Below the pieces are notes generated by a model. That model had not been told where the DNA came from and searched no databases. It saw nothing but the letters and a program-made list of their open reading frames with translations. A stretch of 64,000 bases of DNA from Mastigias papua (lineage: Eukaryota; Cnidaria; Scyphozoa; Rhizostomeae; Mastigiidae). Below are positions 1-8,417 of the stretch, one piece after another. Both the position numbers and the translations under genes were made by a program. Positions within the stretch are counted from its first letter, which is position 1. Each line of letters opens with the position of its first letter. The DNA lies in contig OZ025280.1 in NCBI GenBank assembly GCA_964019165.1, positions 11,464,428 through 11,528,427 of the forward strand, in the 5' to 3' direction.

Positions 1-115
1 TTACAATCACCATAAGGTTTAATGAAGATAAACGAACCTCAAAATGTTTCTGACACCATTGAGAAAGAATTTCGTTGTCAATAATGCGGAAAAAGGATGG
101 GTTGTTGTCCACCCT

Positions 116-427
116 CTATACAGGCACAAAAGATGCAGGCATATGTCTGCAATGAGGGCAGAAAATAACCCCCCTTCGCTTGCATATGCTACCCACTGTA
201 GCATACAAGCGAAGTGGAACCCTTTCCGACATTGCTGGCCGCGAAAGTCCCTATAAACATTTTCAAAACAAATGAGGCAGTCCTCCGCCTCTTCAATAGA
301 CCTTCTTTCACGCCCCTGCTCTATTCTCTGTCTCCGTTGGTGTAATAATTCTTCCCTCCTTCTCTCCTGTCTAACTTGTGCTTCGCGCCTTCTTTTCAAT
401 CTGTTCTAAAGTAAATGAAAAAGCCAT
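116..427 (-). pseudogene. RING-finger-like protein, frameshifted
   Basis: A very basic Arg/Glu-rich N-terminal helix is followed by CLIC, then C-x4-H-x2-C (QCRKGFHFAC) and MLQW. In a second frame, after a run of six G (near 171-176), comes FCPHCRHMP. Together these give the metal-ligand order of a RING (C3HC4-like) domain, the fold of many E3 ubiquitin ligases. The only ATG that suits the start is at 427 (MAFSFTLEQ); one frame change near 400 is needed to join it to the basic helix, and another at the G run joins CPHC. With those breaks it is a pseudogene, unless the homopolymer lengths are sequencing errors. It lies at the edge of the Polinton-like block on the same strand as the core genes. 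A viral-type ubiquitin ligase is inferred, not shown. Confidence 0.55.
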
Positions 428-1578
428 TTTTAATTATTATTAATATCAAGAAAAATTGTTTAAAAATCTACAAAAAAAGTTGTGCACTCATACGTTAAGA
501 AACTTGTCAAAAACTTACATTTTGTTGTGCTTGATACTGTGCTCTTTTGTTCTGATAAATTGAGTGGAGGTGCTCCTGACAATGGCCTCATGCCTCTAAT
601 AGTCTGCCTTCTAAAAAGTAGAAGAAGAAGAAATTAATTTTAAATAGTACAACTTTTTTTTATCGGAACATTTAAACTATATAAAATGAGATGAGGAAAA
701 AAGCATACCTCTTGAAGTAATGAAAATAATGTCTCCTCACTAATGTATCCCCGATTACTCTCTGTCCCTCCGGCACCGTATGCACTATTAGTGCATGTAG
801 AGGCACTCTTGATATTGCAATTCTTTCCATTTTAAGTAGATGGTACTTGCAGGTTTATTTCGCTGGGTAATGGTTATCGTGAAAGTGTGTTACAATTAAT
901 ATAATCACATAGTTCAATTCTATGATAACTTTCATCCAATAAGATTTTTATAAAACTGAATTATCCAATCATATTAAGCGCATGTGATATATCCCCCCCC
1001 AAAAAAAAACTCTTTGAATATGTAAAATTACATAATTATATAATGCAAGAAGCAACATAATTATATAATGCAAGTGGGCCCCTCAAAATTGAAAGTCGTA
1101 TACACCCTATCTAAACTAAATGGGTAGCATTTGGTTTGACGTAAAAAGAGGTCACATAACTTATACACCCAATCTATACTGAATGGAGGTAACATTTGCT
1201 TTGACGCCAATCCCGCCAAAAACTTTGCTCAGTATAAGTCATGTGATATATACCCTGAATCTTACTAAATGAATAACCAAGCAAATGATTTGCTTCAATG
1301 TGTTGGTTTCAATAGAAAGATTTTTCCAAACGGGATCCTTTATGATAAATCCTGGTTTTATTAGACAGATTTTTTTCTATAAAAGATCCTTTATGATAAA
1401 GATTATTTAACAAGGAATGATATTTCTTAGAAGAACAGTTTTTCCAGATTCCTTGGTCGCACTATATATGAAGATATTAAAGAAAAAACGAAATGCCATC
1501 ATACGAAGGTGAATAAACCTCATAAAAAACAAAATATTAAGTATACATCGCATTAATTTAAACTATTGAGAGAAGCCA
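428..1578. other. Intergenic stretch without a recognisable gene
   Basis: No ORF with family features is seen. The stretch is AT-rich. It holds a 19-bp direct repeat (CATAATTATATAATGCAAG, about 1030-1075), an imperfect repeat described separately (1087-1275), and a repeated GATCCTTTATGATAAA near 1335 and 1385. Confidence 0.5.
1087..1275. repeat. Imperfect direct repeats with a TATACACCC core
   Basis: TATACACCCTATCTAAACTA at about 1099 recurs as TATACACCCAATCTATACTG at about 1160, with shared downstream text (GGTAGCATTTGGTTTGACG / GGTAACATTTGCTTTGACG). A weaker third copy starts near 1245. Two to three units of about 65 bp, function unknown. Confidence 0.5.
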
Positions 1579-2210
1579 TTATATCATTATAAGAGGGAAC
1601 ATCCCCTGATCAATATAAAAATTAAACAAGTTCTCAAAGCCAGGTGGGGGGCACTCTTCTATTAAAATGGCAGGATACTCTTCTTTTACCATGACAGGAC
1701 ACTCTTCTTTTACCAAGACAGGGGAATCTTCTTTTACCAAGACAGGGCACTCTTCTTTTACCAAGCAGGGCACTCTTCTTTTACCAAGACAGGGCACTCG
1801 TCTTTTACCAAGACAGGGCGCTCGTCTTTTACCAAGACAGGGCACTCTTCTTGTACCAAGACAGGGCACTCTTCTTTTACCAAGACAGGGCACTCTTCTT
1901 TTATCTCAGCAGGCTCTAGTTTTACCACCATTGAAGGATATTCTTCCTTTTCCACTTCTTCCTCTTGAATTTCCACTTCTTCTTGATTTTTCATTTCCTT
2001 AACATTTGGAAGGAAGTCTTTTAATAGCATGCTGCCAACTTCTCAGCTGGACACCATATCTTTCATCTTTTGAATCATCATATTAATCTTTGCAGCATTG
2101 GATAAAAGACTGCCATGCATGCTAGGATTATCCTGGTAGACTTCCCACAATTGGGCTGATATAGCCCGCTCTGTATTCGATCTTATTGCTTTCGTGAATT
2201 TTCCCTTGCT
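1579..2210 (-). pseudogene. Unknown protein with tandem VKEECPVL repeats, broken
   Basis: Read on the minus strand, an N-terminal part (about 2200-2047, containing LWEVYQDNP and MIQKMKDM) is separated by one TGA from an acidic linker (EEVEIQEEEVEKEE). About ten copies of the octapeptide VKEECPVL follow, and the C-terminus is FENLFNFYIDQGMFPLIMI. A single missing base in one 24-bp repeat (near 1764) shifts the frame mid-array. The upstream start is not clear, and a splice or another break is possible near 2215. I recognise no family. Nearly every repeat holds V-K-x-E, which fits the SUMO acceptor consensus (hydrophobic-K-x-E). That suggests a heavily sumoylated or SUMO-mimicking tail, which is inference only. 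Confidence 0.4.
1655..1905. repeat. 24-bp minisatellite encoding the VKEECPVL array
   Basis: About ten head-to-tail copies of a 24-bp unit close to ACAGGGCACTCTTCTTTTAC plus CAAG. One copy has lost a base (CCAAGCAGGG). The unit length is a multiple of three, so the minus-strand reading frame survives unit gain or loss. Confidence 0.85.
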
Positions 2211-2394
2211 TTATTGAATACGGTTCTGCTGTTATAACTTGGTGGTATTTTAGCATTGGATACCAACGTGACTGTAAATATTTCTTGACTTTAAAGATGA
2301 TTTCTTGAGTGTGGTGAAAGTGATGTGATGACGGATTATGAAAAATCTCTCTTTAACTATTCTTACAGATGGCGTGGACATTTACGTCAATAGA

Positions 2395-2466
2395 TGACGC
2401 TAAATCATGTCAGGAGATGATGCTAGATCACGCCAGGAGATGACGCTAGATCACATCAGGAGATGA
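2395..2466. repeat. Three 23-bp tandem repeats upstream of the acidic ORF
   Basis: Three copies of a unit close to GACGCTAGATCACGTCAGGA plus GAT lie 12-80 bp upstream of a TATAAATA box at 2478. The position suits upstream activating sites for the plus-strand gene, but no factor is known. Confidence 0.55.
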
Positions 2467-2477
2467 CTCATCGATGT

Positions 2478-2485
2478 TATAAATA
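2478..2485 (+). promoter_or_regulatory. TATA box (TATAAATA)
   Basis: A consensus TATAAATA lies 82 bp upstream of the ATG at 2567 and just downstream of the 23-bp repeats, so it is a plausible core promoter for the acidic ORF. Confidence 0.45.
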
Positions 2486-2566
2486 AAACTTTTTTTACTA
2501 GTGAAATTACATCAAAATCACAAAGAAACAAGAGAAGGACGAAATGAGTTAAGAATAGCAAACAAG

Positions 2567-2830
2567 ATGTCTTATTCTAACAATGTTAATAACAAAAACA
2601 TAAGTGAAGAGGAAAATAAAGACAGACTTATAATAAATGAAGAGGAGGCTGACGAGCTAGAAAAAGACTGGAGCAACATGGTGGAAGAAGACGGCATTGC
2701 ACTCAAACCCGAAGAGCAAGATGGCTCATTATACTATGTAGAAGATGATGGTGAAGATGATGACGACAAACTATGGTGGATGCAGGACTACTATTATGAT
2801 GGAGACAATGAAGATGATGATTCACTATAA
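2567..2830 (+). CDS. Small acidic protein of unknown function
   Basis: The first in-frame ATG is at 2567 (MSYSNNVNNKN); the frame is open further upstream but only from a GTG. The 87-residue product is very acidic, with runs such as EDDGEDDDDK and a Tyr/Trp/Asp-rich C-terminus (LWWMQDYYYDGD). It has no signal peptide or membrane segment. It is the only plausible plus-strand gene in the Polinton-like block and ends 57 bp before the convergent stop of the minus-strand gene at 2887. Acidic peptides of this sort can mimic DNA or bind histones, but nothing here proves a role. The repeats and TATA box upstream support expression. Confidence 0.45.
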   Translation: MSYSNNVNNKNISEEENKDRLIINEEEADELEKDWSNMVEEDGIALKPEEQDGSLYYVEDDGEDDDDKLWWMQDYYYDGDNEDDDSL

Positions 2831-2886
2831 TGTAGATTGTTTTTGATTTATTTCATGAACACTGTTTTAATTGTTTTTAATTGGTT

Positions 2887-3657
2887 TTAAATTATTTCAC
2901 CAACATTGTTTAATTTATTTCTGAATTTGTATTTATAAAAACCCATGGAAACAGCACACAAATGCTCTTTTTCAAAGTTTCTTCTCAAGCAATAATAATT
3001 AAAACAATCTGGGTCTAAAGTGAGCAATAACATAAAGTCTTCCATTAATAGTAATAGATCTTTTGTAATAGAATTTACAACATTTACAAAGATAGAATTA
3101 ATAACATTTGATTCCAACTTTATATATTTAAGATTAGTATTCTCATGTGAGTCTCCATTGACAATATCTAGTACTTTTGTCCCTCCTTCTATACTACCAA
3201 GTCTTGTAGTTTCAATAAAACTGCACTCAATGTCAAGAACTTTGGTGCTCCTCTTTTCATCCCTTGTTGTTCTCATGATTTTCTCGGTAGATTTGAATAT
3301 AACCCCCAACAATGAAGTGTCTGTTGGATCAAATCCTGTTTCTGTTATATAAGGGTTCTGAAGCAGTGATTTTATTTTTATCTCGCTATCTGTTTCATCA
3401 AATATGCATAAAGATTTTTCCCCATCTTTTACAGGAAGTAGCCGTCCCTTATAGTATGTGTCAAATTGTGCTATTTTTCCGAAAAAATGCTTGTACTCCT
3501 CCTTGTCCATTTTTATTATTATCATTTCATTTTCAAAATCTATTGCCTTTACAACCTTGATACACAAATAATCATCTTCAACATATATTTGTAGTTTTGC
3601 GGGGGGATTTTGATTTGTAAATTCACCATATAAATCTTTTTCGGTTTTGGACTTCAT
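2887..3657 (-). CDS. Polinton-like protein of unknown function (possible 3' part of a structural gene)
   Basis: An open frame of 256 residues with an ATG start (MKSKTEKDLYGEF) and no obvious motif. It overlaps the upstream gene by 35 bases in another frame. So either these are two overlapping genes, as in compact viral genomes, or a one-base frameshift has split one longer protein at KKFNEVQ/KSKTEKD. The C-terminal third is rich in hydrophobic beta-like stretches, with no transmembrane segment. Long open frame and placement beside the integrase support a real element gene. The function is not recognised. Confidence 0.55.
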   Translation of the reverse strand: MKSKTEKDLYGEFTNQNPPAKLQIYVEDDYLCIKVVKAIDFENEMIIIKMDKEEYKHFFGKIAQFDTYYKGRLLPVKDGEKSLCIFDETDSEIKIKSLLQNPYITETGFDPTDTSLLGVIFKSTEKIMRTTRDEKRSTKVLDIECSFIETTRLGSIEGGTKVLDIVNGDSHENTNLKYIKLESNVINSIFVNVVNSITKDLLLLMEDFMLLLTLDPDCFNYYCLRRNFEKEHLCAVSMGFYKYKFRNKLNNVGEII

Positions 3658-3997
3658 TAAACTTTTTTATAAATGAATGACTGATTGTCTCTTCGTCTTC
3701 TGGTTCGTAATACCATCTTGGATATGAGATATATATTTCATTTCTTAATGGATGTTGTGGTATATCATACTTGTAAATATACATGAACCAGTGGTATTTT
3801 TTCCTTGTGTTGTTTTTTACTGTTAATGAAGTCGGGATATAAGCATCACTTATTGCTGCTTCCCATTGCATACCAGGATTAAGTATTATAGGAGCTTGAT
3901 AATTAATACTGAATACTGATAGATTTCCATCACCAAGAGGTGGAGTTAGTATTACTTGGAATGGGGTATTTCTTGTATATCCTCCTGAGGAATCCAT
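3623..3997 (-). CDS. N-terminal part of a Polinton-associated, possibly structural, protein
   Basis: I chose the ATG at 3997 (MDSSGGYTRNTPFQV); the frame upstream opens only from TTG. The product carries an N-terminal pattern (NTPF-x-V-x-L, then PGMQWEAAISDAYIP) of the general type F-x-V-x-L ... W-E-x-A-L-x-D/E-x-x-Y-P that I recall from long uncharacterised proteins of Polinton-like elements in invertebrates. I cannot say whether that family is a minor capsid or a fibre-like protein. It stops at 3623 inside the start of the next gene and may be its 5' half. Its start overlaps the integrase 3' end by 46 bp, typical of tight viral packing. Confidence 0.5.
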   Translation of the reverse strand: MDSSGGYTRNTPFQVILTPPLGDGNLSVFSINYQAPIILNPGMQWEAAISDAYIPTSLTVKNNTRKKYHWFMYIYKYDIPQHPLRNEIYISYPRWYYEPEDEETISHSFIKKFNEVQNRKRFIW

Positions 3998-5021
3998 TGT
4001 GTGAATTGTGCGGGATATCCTCTCCAACTTACTAGACCTTCTTTCTTTCCTTTACCTGTACGTCTTTTATGTATCTTGTCAATAACAGATGTGAGTGGTA
4101 AATCTACTTTTTGTAACTGCTCTTTATAGAATTTTCCACTAATCTCTTCATCTAATAAATCCTCTAATATATATGTTATTGTTGTACTCTTCTTTAAGAT
4201 TTTTTTTATTTTAACTATGTCCTCTGTTCAGGTGGGGGCATGCTCTTTTTGACATGTTCTTTTACGGCGACTGATTCTTACATACTTACCAAACAGCAAT
4301 GGAGGGGTTTTATCCTTTCTTACTGTGGATAATGGAAAAAGATTTCGTCCCACGATGTCGGAATTCTCTTCATTTACCTGTATCGGCTTCATTTTAATAG
4401 ATCTATGATACATTGAGTTGTATGACTTGACGAACTTTTCCAATACATCTATGTATCTTAATGTATTTGAGGCAGTAAAATATCTATACATCTTGTTTTG
4501 AATGTCCTGTTAAATCGCTCTACAATTGCGGCCTTTGTATCATTGATTGTTCATATGCATTAATATTTTTTAACTTAAGCAGGTGCTGAAAGTCTTTGTT
4601 CTTGAACTCTGTGCCTTGATCATATCGTTCTTCTACTATCGTTTAGAATGTTGAGGAAAGCATTTGTGGTTTCTTTACCTGTCTTCTTTTTCAATGCTCG
4701 TATCCACACATATTTACTAAATGTATCTATGCATACTAGAAGAAACGTATATCCATCATTAAATTCTTTCAATCTACTCACATCCATTAAATCGATTTGC
4801 CATAAGTAATCAATTCTGCTTGTGTATATTCGTTCATGACGCAATGTCTTTCTTGCACTCTTGTGCATTGTATAAGTATTAGAGTTTAAACTGCATTTCT
4901 TCAAGTCTTGGTTTGTTAGATTTTTAAGTACTTTCCTGGCTTCTTTATAGAAGTTACCAAGACTTGAAAGTGACGCCGGAAAGATTGGGTCGTAATATAA
5001 GTTGCTAATTTTCTCATTCAT
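3952..5021 (-). pseudogene. Polinton-type DDE integrase with chromodomain, disrupted
   Basis: This retroviral-type integrase would insert the element. From ATG 5021 (MNEKISNLYYD) a linker leads to WQIDLMDVSRLKEF (first catalytic Asp) and FLLVCIDTFSKYVW. After a frame change near 4625 comes YDQGTEFKNKDF (second Asp). After another, near 4540, comes AIVERFNRTFKTR (Glu), completing the D,D,E triad. The frame shifts again into MYRYFTASNTLRYIDVLEK, then YVRISRRKRT. A TGA at about 4236-4238 stands where this family has Trp (PT-stop-TEDIVKIKK). The last part reads LVSWRGYPAQFTQWIP, a chromodomain-like end, with its stop at 3952. So all parts are present, but at least three shifts and one stop make it inactive. 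The start overlaps the ATPase end by 4 bp. Confidence 0.85.
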
Positions 5022-5759
5022 TTTCTATGGGATATAATTGCTGACAACTGCTTTTTTGACATGCTCTTTAATATGCTGTAAATAATCCTCTTTCCCTCTC
5101 TTCTTTTATAATTATTTGATGATGTTTTCTTCCTTACTTTTCCCCTCTTCTTCTGTGCAATTACTATTGTTTGTTGTTGAGGCTTTTGTTCTTCAGAATT
5201 TCTGGATGATGTCTCAACTATATTTTGTCCATTTCCAACAATTTGACTTCCATGGATTGATTTCCCCTTAGTATATTCTTGGAATACCACTATGTGTTGC
5301 GCATTTATAGATAAGTTCCTCATCTCCGGTCCTTTTGGAAAAACATTTTGCCATAGCAAAAGTATATTACAGTTTAAAATGCGATCTGCCTTTAGTAAAC
5401 AGTTTCCCAATATCTTGATTTCCTGACATCTCATGCATTAAATCATCTATAACAATTATGGAGTTTTTCCCCTCCTCCTCAATTTTTGAGTATACTCCTT
5501 TATCAATTGCGCTAAAAATTCTAGTAGTACCTTTAAAACTACCCTTAATCCTCTTGAATAGTTCTGGTTGGTTGCTTCTGCTGAACTACAACAATTTTTG
5601 GTATTTTTCCCCTCCATCTGTTATCTTATCCAATACTTTCAAAAAATTTTCCAACCAAGTTGTTTTCCCTGAACCACTCGCTCCCGCTAATATCAGCGAA
5701 AATAGTGTTTTACATCTAATATCGTATATCGTCATGTTGTACATTAGTTCAGTTCTCAT
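5018..5759 (-). pseudogene. FtsK/HerA-type packaging ATPase (A32-like), disrupted
   Basis: From ATG 5759 (MRTELMYNMTIYD) the protein reads SLILAGASGSGKTTWLENF (Walker A, about residues 22-40). Further on is SIIVIDDLMHEMSGN (Walker B with acidic pair), then DIGKLFTKGRSHF. The C-terminal third, QNVFPKGPEMRNLSINAQ then HIVVFQ, is in another frame. These are signature blocks of the genome-packaging ATPase of Polintons, adintoviruses and virophages. A TAG follows KYQKLL near 5589, and a frame change occurs after SHFKL near 5371, so the gene is broken at least twice. The C-terminus is basic (KKRGKVRKKTSSNN, KRREGKR). The start is clear because 5759 is the first ATG ahead of Walker A and lies 8 bp after the upstream stop. 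Confidence 0.88.
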
Positions 5760-5767
5760 ACCTCTAT

Positions 5768-6097
5768 TTATAGAGTTCTGTTTAAAACCATTGTTAACAG
5801 TTTTAGGATTATAACATGAGACTCTAAGGACTTTATCATCTTATAATCTTCACGATGCAAACTTCTCACAACATCATAAAAATTATTTGTTGTATTAAAA
5901 ATGGGAGTGGCCATATAACAGTCGGGTTCATGATATTTTGGTGGTAACTGCGCCATCAGCTTTTCAATTTCAACAACTTTATCTTTACCCTGTAGTATCT
6001 TTATCATTTTATCATATTCTGATTTGCATGATCTGCACAACTTACAACTCTTTTGATACACTTTCAGGCGTACATAGTTCGCCATCATTTCTAACAT
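5768..6097 (-). CDS. Unknown Polinton-block protein with a CxxCxxC cluster
   Basis: A 109-residue open frame from ATG 6097 (MLEMMANYVRLKVYQ). It holds CKLCRSC near residues 18-24, a possible small metal site, then a Lys/Glu-rich helix and a C-terminal hydrophobic stretch (VIILKLLTMVL). It sits 3 bp after the stop of the preceding gene and 8 bp before the ATPase ATG, so it looks like a member of one transcription unit. No family recognised. Confidence 0.5.
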   Translation of the reverse strand: MLEMMANYVRLKVYQKSCKLCRSCKSEYDKMIKILQGKDKVVEIEKLMAQLPPKYHEPDCYMATPIFNTTNNFYDVVRSLHREDYKMIKSLESHVIILKLLTMVLNRTL

Positions 6098-6100
6098 TTT

Positions 6101-6358
6101 CTATAACTCAGTCAGGTCAAGCGGTAACATCTTCTCTTTCAGTATTAATCTTTCAGATGCATTCTCGAAGCTCTTTTTCACGTTTTTCACAAAAAACGAT
6201 TCTATATATAAATTAACCCAGTACTCTATAGGTTGATGAGTATCTCCAATTCTATAATTACTTATAATATAGCATGTAGTATCATCTGTAAACCCTATCT
6301 CCTTCAATGTTTTATAATCATCTCTAACTATTGTAGCTTCATTTGTATACTCTTCCAT
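6101..6358 (-). CDS. Unknown small Polinton-block protein
   Basis: The best start is ATG 6358 (MEEYTNEATIVRDDYK), which follows a run with no better ATG; the frame extends to a GTG at 6385. The product is about 85 residues, mixed-charge and soluble, and ends ILKEKMLPLDLTEL. The stop is 3 bp before the next ATG, showing tight viral-like spacing. I recognise no motif. Confidence 0.45.
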   Translation of the reverse strand: MEEYTNEATIVRDDYKTLKEIGFTDDTTCYIISNYRIGDTHQPIEYWVNLYIESFFVKNVKKSFENASERLILKEKMLPLDLTEL

Positions 6359-6486
6359 AGTAATAGATGGCAGACAAAAAGACACCTTATATTTATAAAG
6401 AACTTTTTTAAACTATAAAAATATATTTTCTCCAACAATAACTGTTAATAACAATATTCCTCAGAAACCTCTTTGTTAATGTTCTT

Positions 6487-7458
6487 CTATGAAAAATAAA
6501 TATCTATAATAGTGTTCAACACCTTCATACAACATCTATGAGTATTACAATACAGTTCTACTTTCTTCTCTTGAAGATAAGTGAGTGTTTTCAGATCCAT
6601 ACTATGATTGAAAGCGTACTCTCTCAACTGCAAAATAGCTTCTGTCCATTCATCTGAGGGAATAGTTGAAACGGCAATGTCTTGACAAATCATTGTGAAA
6701 TGATGTAGTATGAATTTTAACGTGTTTTCCACCAACCAATCGTTTCGATGTGGGATATCGGTGAAATTCTGTGAAAGGTATTTCAGATGATATAACATAT
6801 CCTTCTCTTTGGTTATATATCTTAGATTATATATAGCACCAATAAAATCTTGACAGCCATTACAATAGTCGGCACTCTTGTTGACTACCTTATGCATTAT
6901 CAAATCAGTCAAGGTGAATTCTTTACCAATTTTCAGCTGCATTGCTTTGTCATCACTCATTGTTTGATTCATGGGGTATCTTTCATCATCTTTAAATGCG
7001 TTGTTATTGTTCATATCAGGATTGTCTGAAATGTGATCTCTTGACGTAGCTACATCATCTAATGCTGTTTCCATGATCTTCTCATGATCCCACATATTAC
7101 TCCAAGAATCTATAAGGTTTCTTGCATTTCTAATAATTCCTATTGCAGACTCATGCGATAACTCTAGTCTTTTTTTCATCGGTTTCACCACATCATTATT
7201 TCCAACTTTATATGATTGAATAAGCAAGTTGATCTCCCAAACCTCTTTAGGTACACCAGTAATACTGAGTACTTGGAATTGGTTGTTTTTCAAACCTTCA
7301 TAGCTTGATGATAAAAGTTCAATAGTTTTTGTAGTTATTCCTCGATATTTTGTTGCCCACAAAGCATAAGGGTTATTAGCGATTATATCCAAATATGACC
7401 TTGTGTTTCCATCAGTGTAAATATCTGTCATGTATATTTTATCATCCTTTATGTACAT
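6487..7458 (-). CDS. Unknown 323-residue Polinton-block protein, intact
   Basis: The longest uninterrupted gene of the block starts at ATG 7458 (MYIKDDKIYMTDIYTDG), 3 bp after the stop of the small gene upstream. It is soluble and mixed alpha in character, with a polar low-complexity middle (DNPDMNNNNAFKDDERYP) and two Cys clusters, CNGCQDF near residue 200 and YCNTHRCC near residue 310, which might bind metal. There is no signal peptide, membrane segment or nucleotide-binding motif. Being intact while its neighbours are broken may mean chance or recent activity. About 100 bp of non-coding sequence separates it from the next gene downstream. Function not recognised. Confidence 0.6.
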   Translation of the reverse strand: MYIKDDKIYMTDIYTDGNTRSYLDIIANNPYALWATKYRGITTKTIELLSSSYEGLKNNQFQVLSITGVPKEVWEINLLIQSYKVGNNDVVKPMKKRLELSHESAIGIIRNARNLIDSWSNMWDHEKIMETALDDVATSRDHISDNPDMNNNNAFKDDERYPMNQTMSDDKAMQLKIGKEFTLTDLIMHKVVNKSADYCNGCQDFIGAIYNLRYITKEKDMLYHLKYLSQNFTDIPHRNDWLVENTLKFILHHFTMICQDIAVSTIPSDEWTEAILQLREYAFNHSMDLKTLTYLQEKKVELYCNTHRCCMKVLNTIIDIYFS

Positions 7459-7461
7459 ATT

Positions 7462-7620
7462 TTAATGTAGATACTTCATCATTTTGAGAAAGTGATCTCT
7501 CTTGACTTCATATTTCTGTTTGTCAGACATTAACAGGATAATATCTTGATCTTTCTTGTAATCGAAGCTGAGATGCGGTATGAATCCACCATCATAATGA
7601 TATTCTTTACCAGTATTCAT
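7462..7620 (-). CDS. Small unknown protein, 52 residues
   Basis: This short ORF begins ATG 7620 (MNTGKEYHYDGGFIPH) and ends KMMKYLH at 7462, 3 bp before the ATG of the 323-residue gene. The amino acid mix looks protein-like (HLSFDYKKDQDIILLMSDK). The tight spacing to the next gene is the main support. No family recognised. Confidence 0.4.
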   Translation of the reverse strand: MNTGKEYHYDGGFIPHLSFDYKKDQDIILLMSDKQKYEVKRDHFLKMMKYLH

Positions 7621-7927
7621 CTTCTTGCTTTTAAATTCTCTAAACTAATAGTCCCAAAACGAGATGTCTCTTGACTTTATACTTTAGCGCAATGGAAGTT
7701 TTTTCTCCACAGGAGATAATTTATGTCCTGTAAACTTTTTCTGGCGATACAGGTTTTACTCTTAGCAGGTTTCTAATCTACTGTGTATAAGCACGTATTT
7801 TATCTGCTGTCAAAAATCTCAAAACTGTGTTCCTAAAAATGTGTTCTTATACCTTATTAAAGAAGAGATTTGTTTCTTTAAAGTAGGCTTTTTCTCTAGT
7901 CTCGTTATTTTTTAGCGTGTACTATTA
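7621..7927. other. Non-coding gap in the Polinton-like cluster
   Basis: About 300 bp with stops in all frames. It may hold the promoter for the 7620 to 5018 gene run, but no strong TATA box on the minus strand stands out. Confidence 0.35.
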
Positions 7928-8206
7928 TCACATTTTTATCATAAAGTCTGATACCCAAATGGGTCCGATCTTCGTCCCAAGATAATCTCTAACACATAGG
8001 TTTTTACATTGTTCAAGTGTTGTACTATCCAACCTAATTTCATAAGGTGTTGTTCTGTTAGTCCATAGTTGAAGTAAAGCATACACACCATTACCATCAT
8101 TGCAGAATTGTACCTTTCCTTCAGTAAACATTGACGTAATACTGAGCTGTTTTATGTCCTCGATTTGTCGATTTAAACTCAAGAACTTTACTCTGGTCCG
8201 ATCCAT
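7928..8206 (-). CDS. Unknown 92-residue protein
   Basis: The ATG is at 8206 (MDRTRVKFLSLNRQIED), overlapping the end of the preceding small ORF by 19 bases. The product is soluble, with a beta-rich middle (GKVQFCNDGNGVYALLQLW) and a C-terminal IGPIWVSDFMIKM. Two Cys lie near residues 67-71 (CKNLC). No family recognised. The uninterrupted frame and strand match to neighbours suggest a real element gene. Confidence 0.45.
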   Translation of the reverse strand: MDRTRVKFLSLNRQIEDIKQLSITSMFTEGKVQFCNDGNGVYALLQLWTNRTTPYEIRLDSTTLEQCKNLCVRDYLGTKIGPIWVSDFMIKM

Positions 8207-8307
8207 TTTTGCTTATCATCTAAATAATTCTCAATAAATTCTTGTAGTTTTTCTAATCCGAGATAACTAATTGAACATTTTTGTTTTCCTAAGTGAAGAA
8301 ATGACAT
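8188..8307 (-). CDS. Tiny ORF ahead of the 92-residue gene
   Basis: A 39-codon ORF from ATG 8307 (MSFLHLGKQKCSISYLG) to a TAA at 8188, ending KQKWIGPE. It overlaps the next ATG and could be a leader ORF or a gene fragment. Little more can be said. Confidence 0.25.
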   Translation of the reverse strand: MSFLHLGKQKCSISYLGLEKLQEFIENYLDDKQKWIGPE

Positions 8308-8417
8308 GAAGACAAAGAATCGCTTGAATTTATAGAACATCCATAACAGTTTTTTAACAAGAACATCAATGTTTACAAGAAAAAACCTTTTTCACAAACA
8401 TAGAACCTTTTAAAAAA
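8308..8417. other. Short non-coding spacer
   Basis: An AT-rich spacer between minus-strand genes. It holds ATTTATAGAACATCC and runs of A/T, and no gene. Confidence 0.3.

Noticed and set aside
1667..2002. Plus-strand ORF over the 24-bp minisatellite
   Set aside because: A shadow frame of a repeat whose unit is a multiple of three. The minus frame has non-repeat coding-like ends, the plus frame does not.
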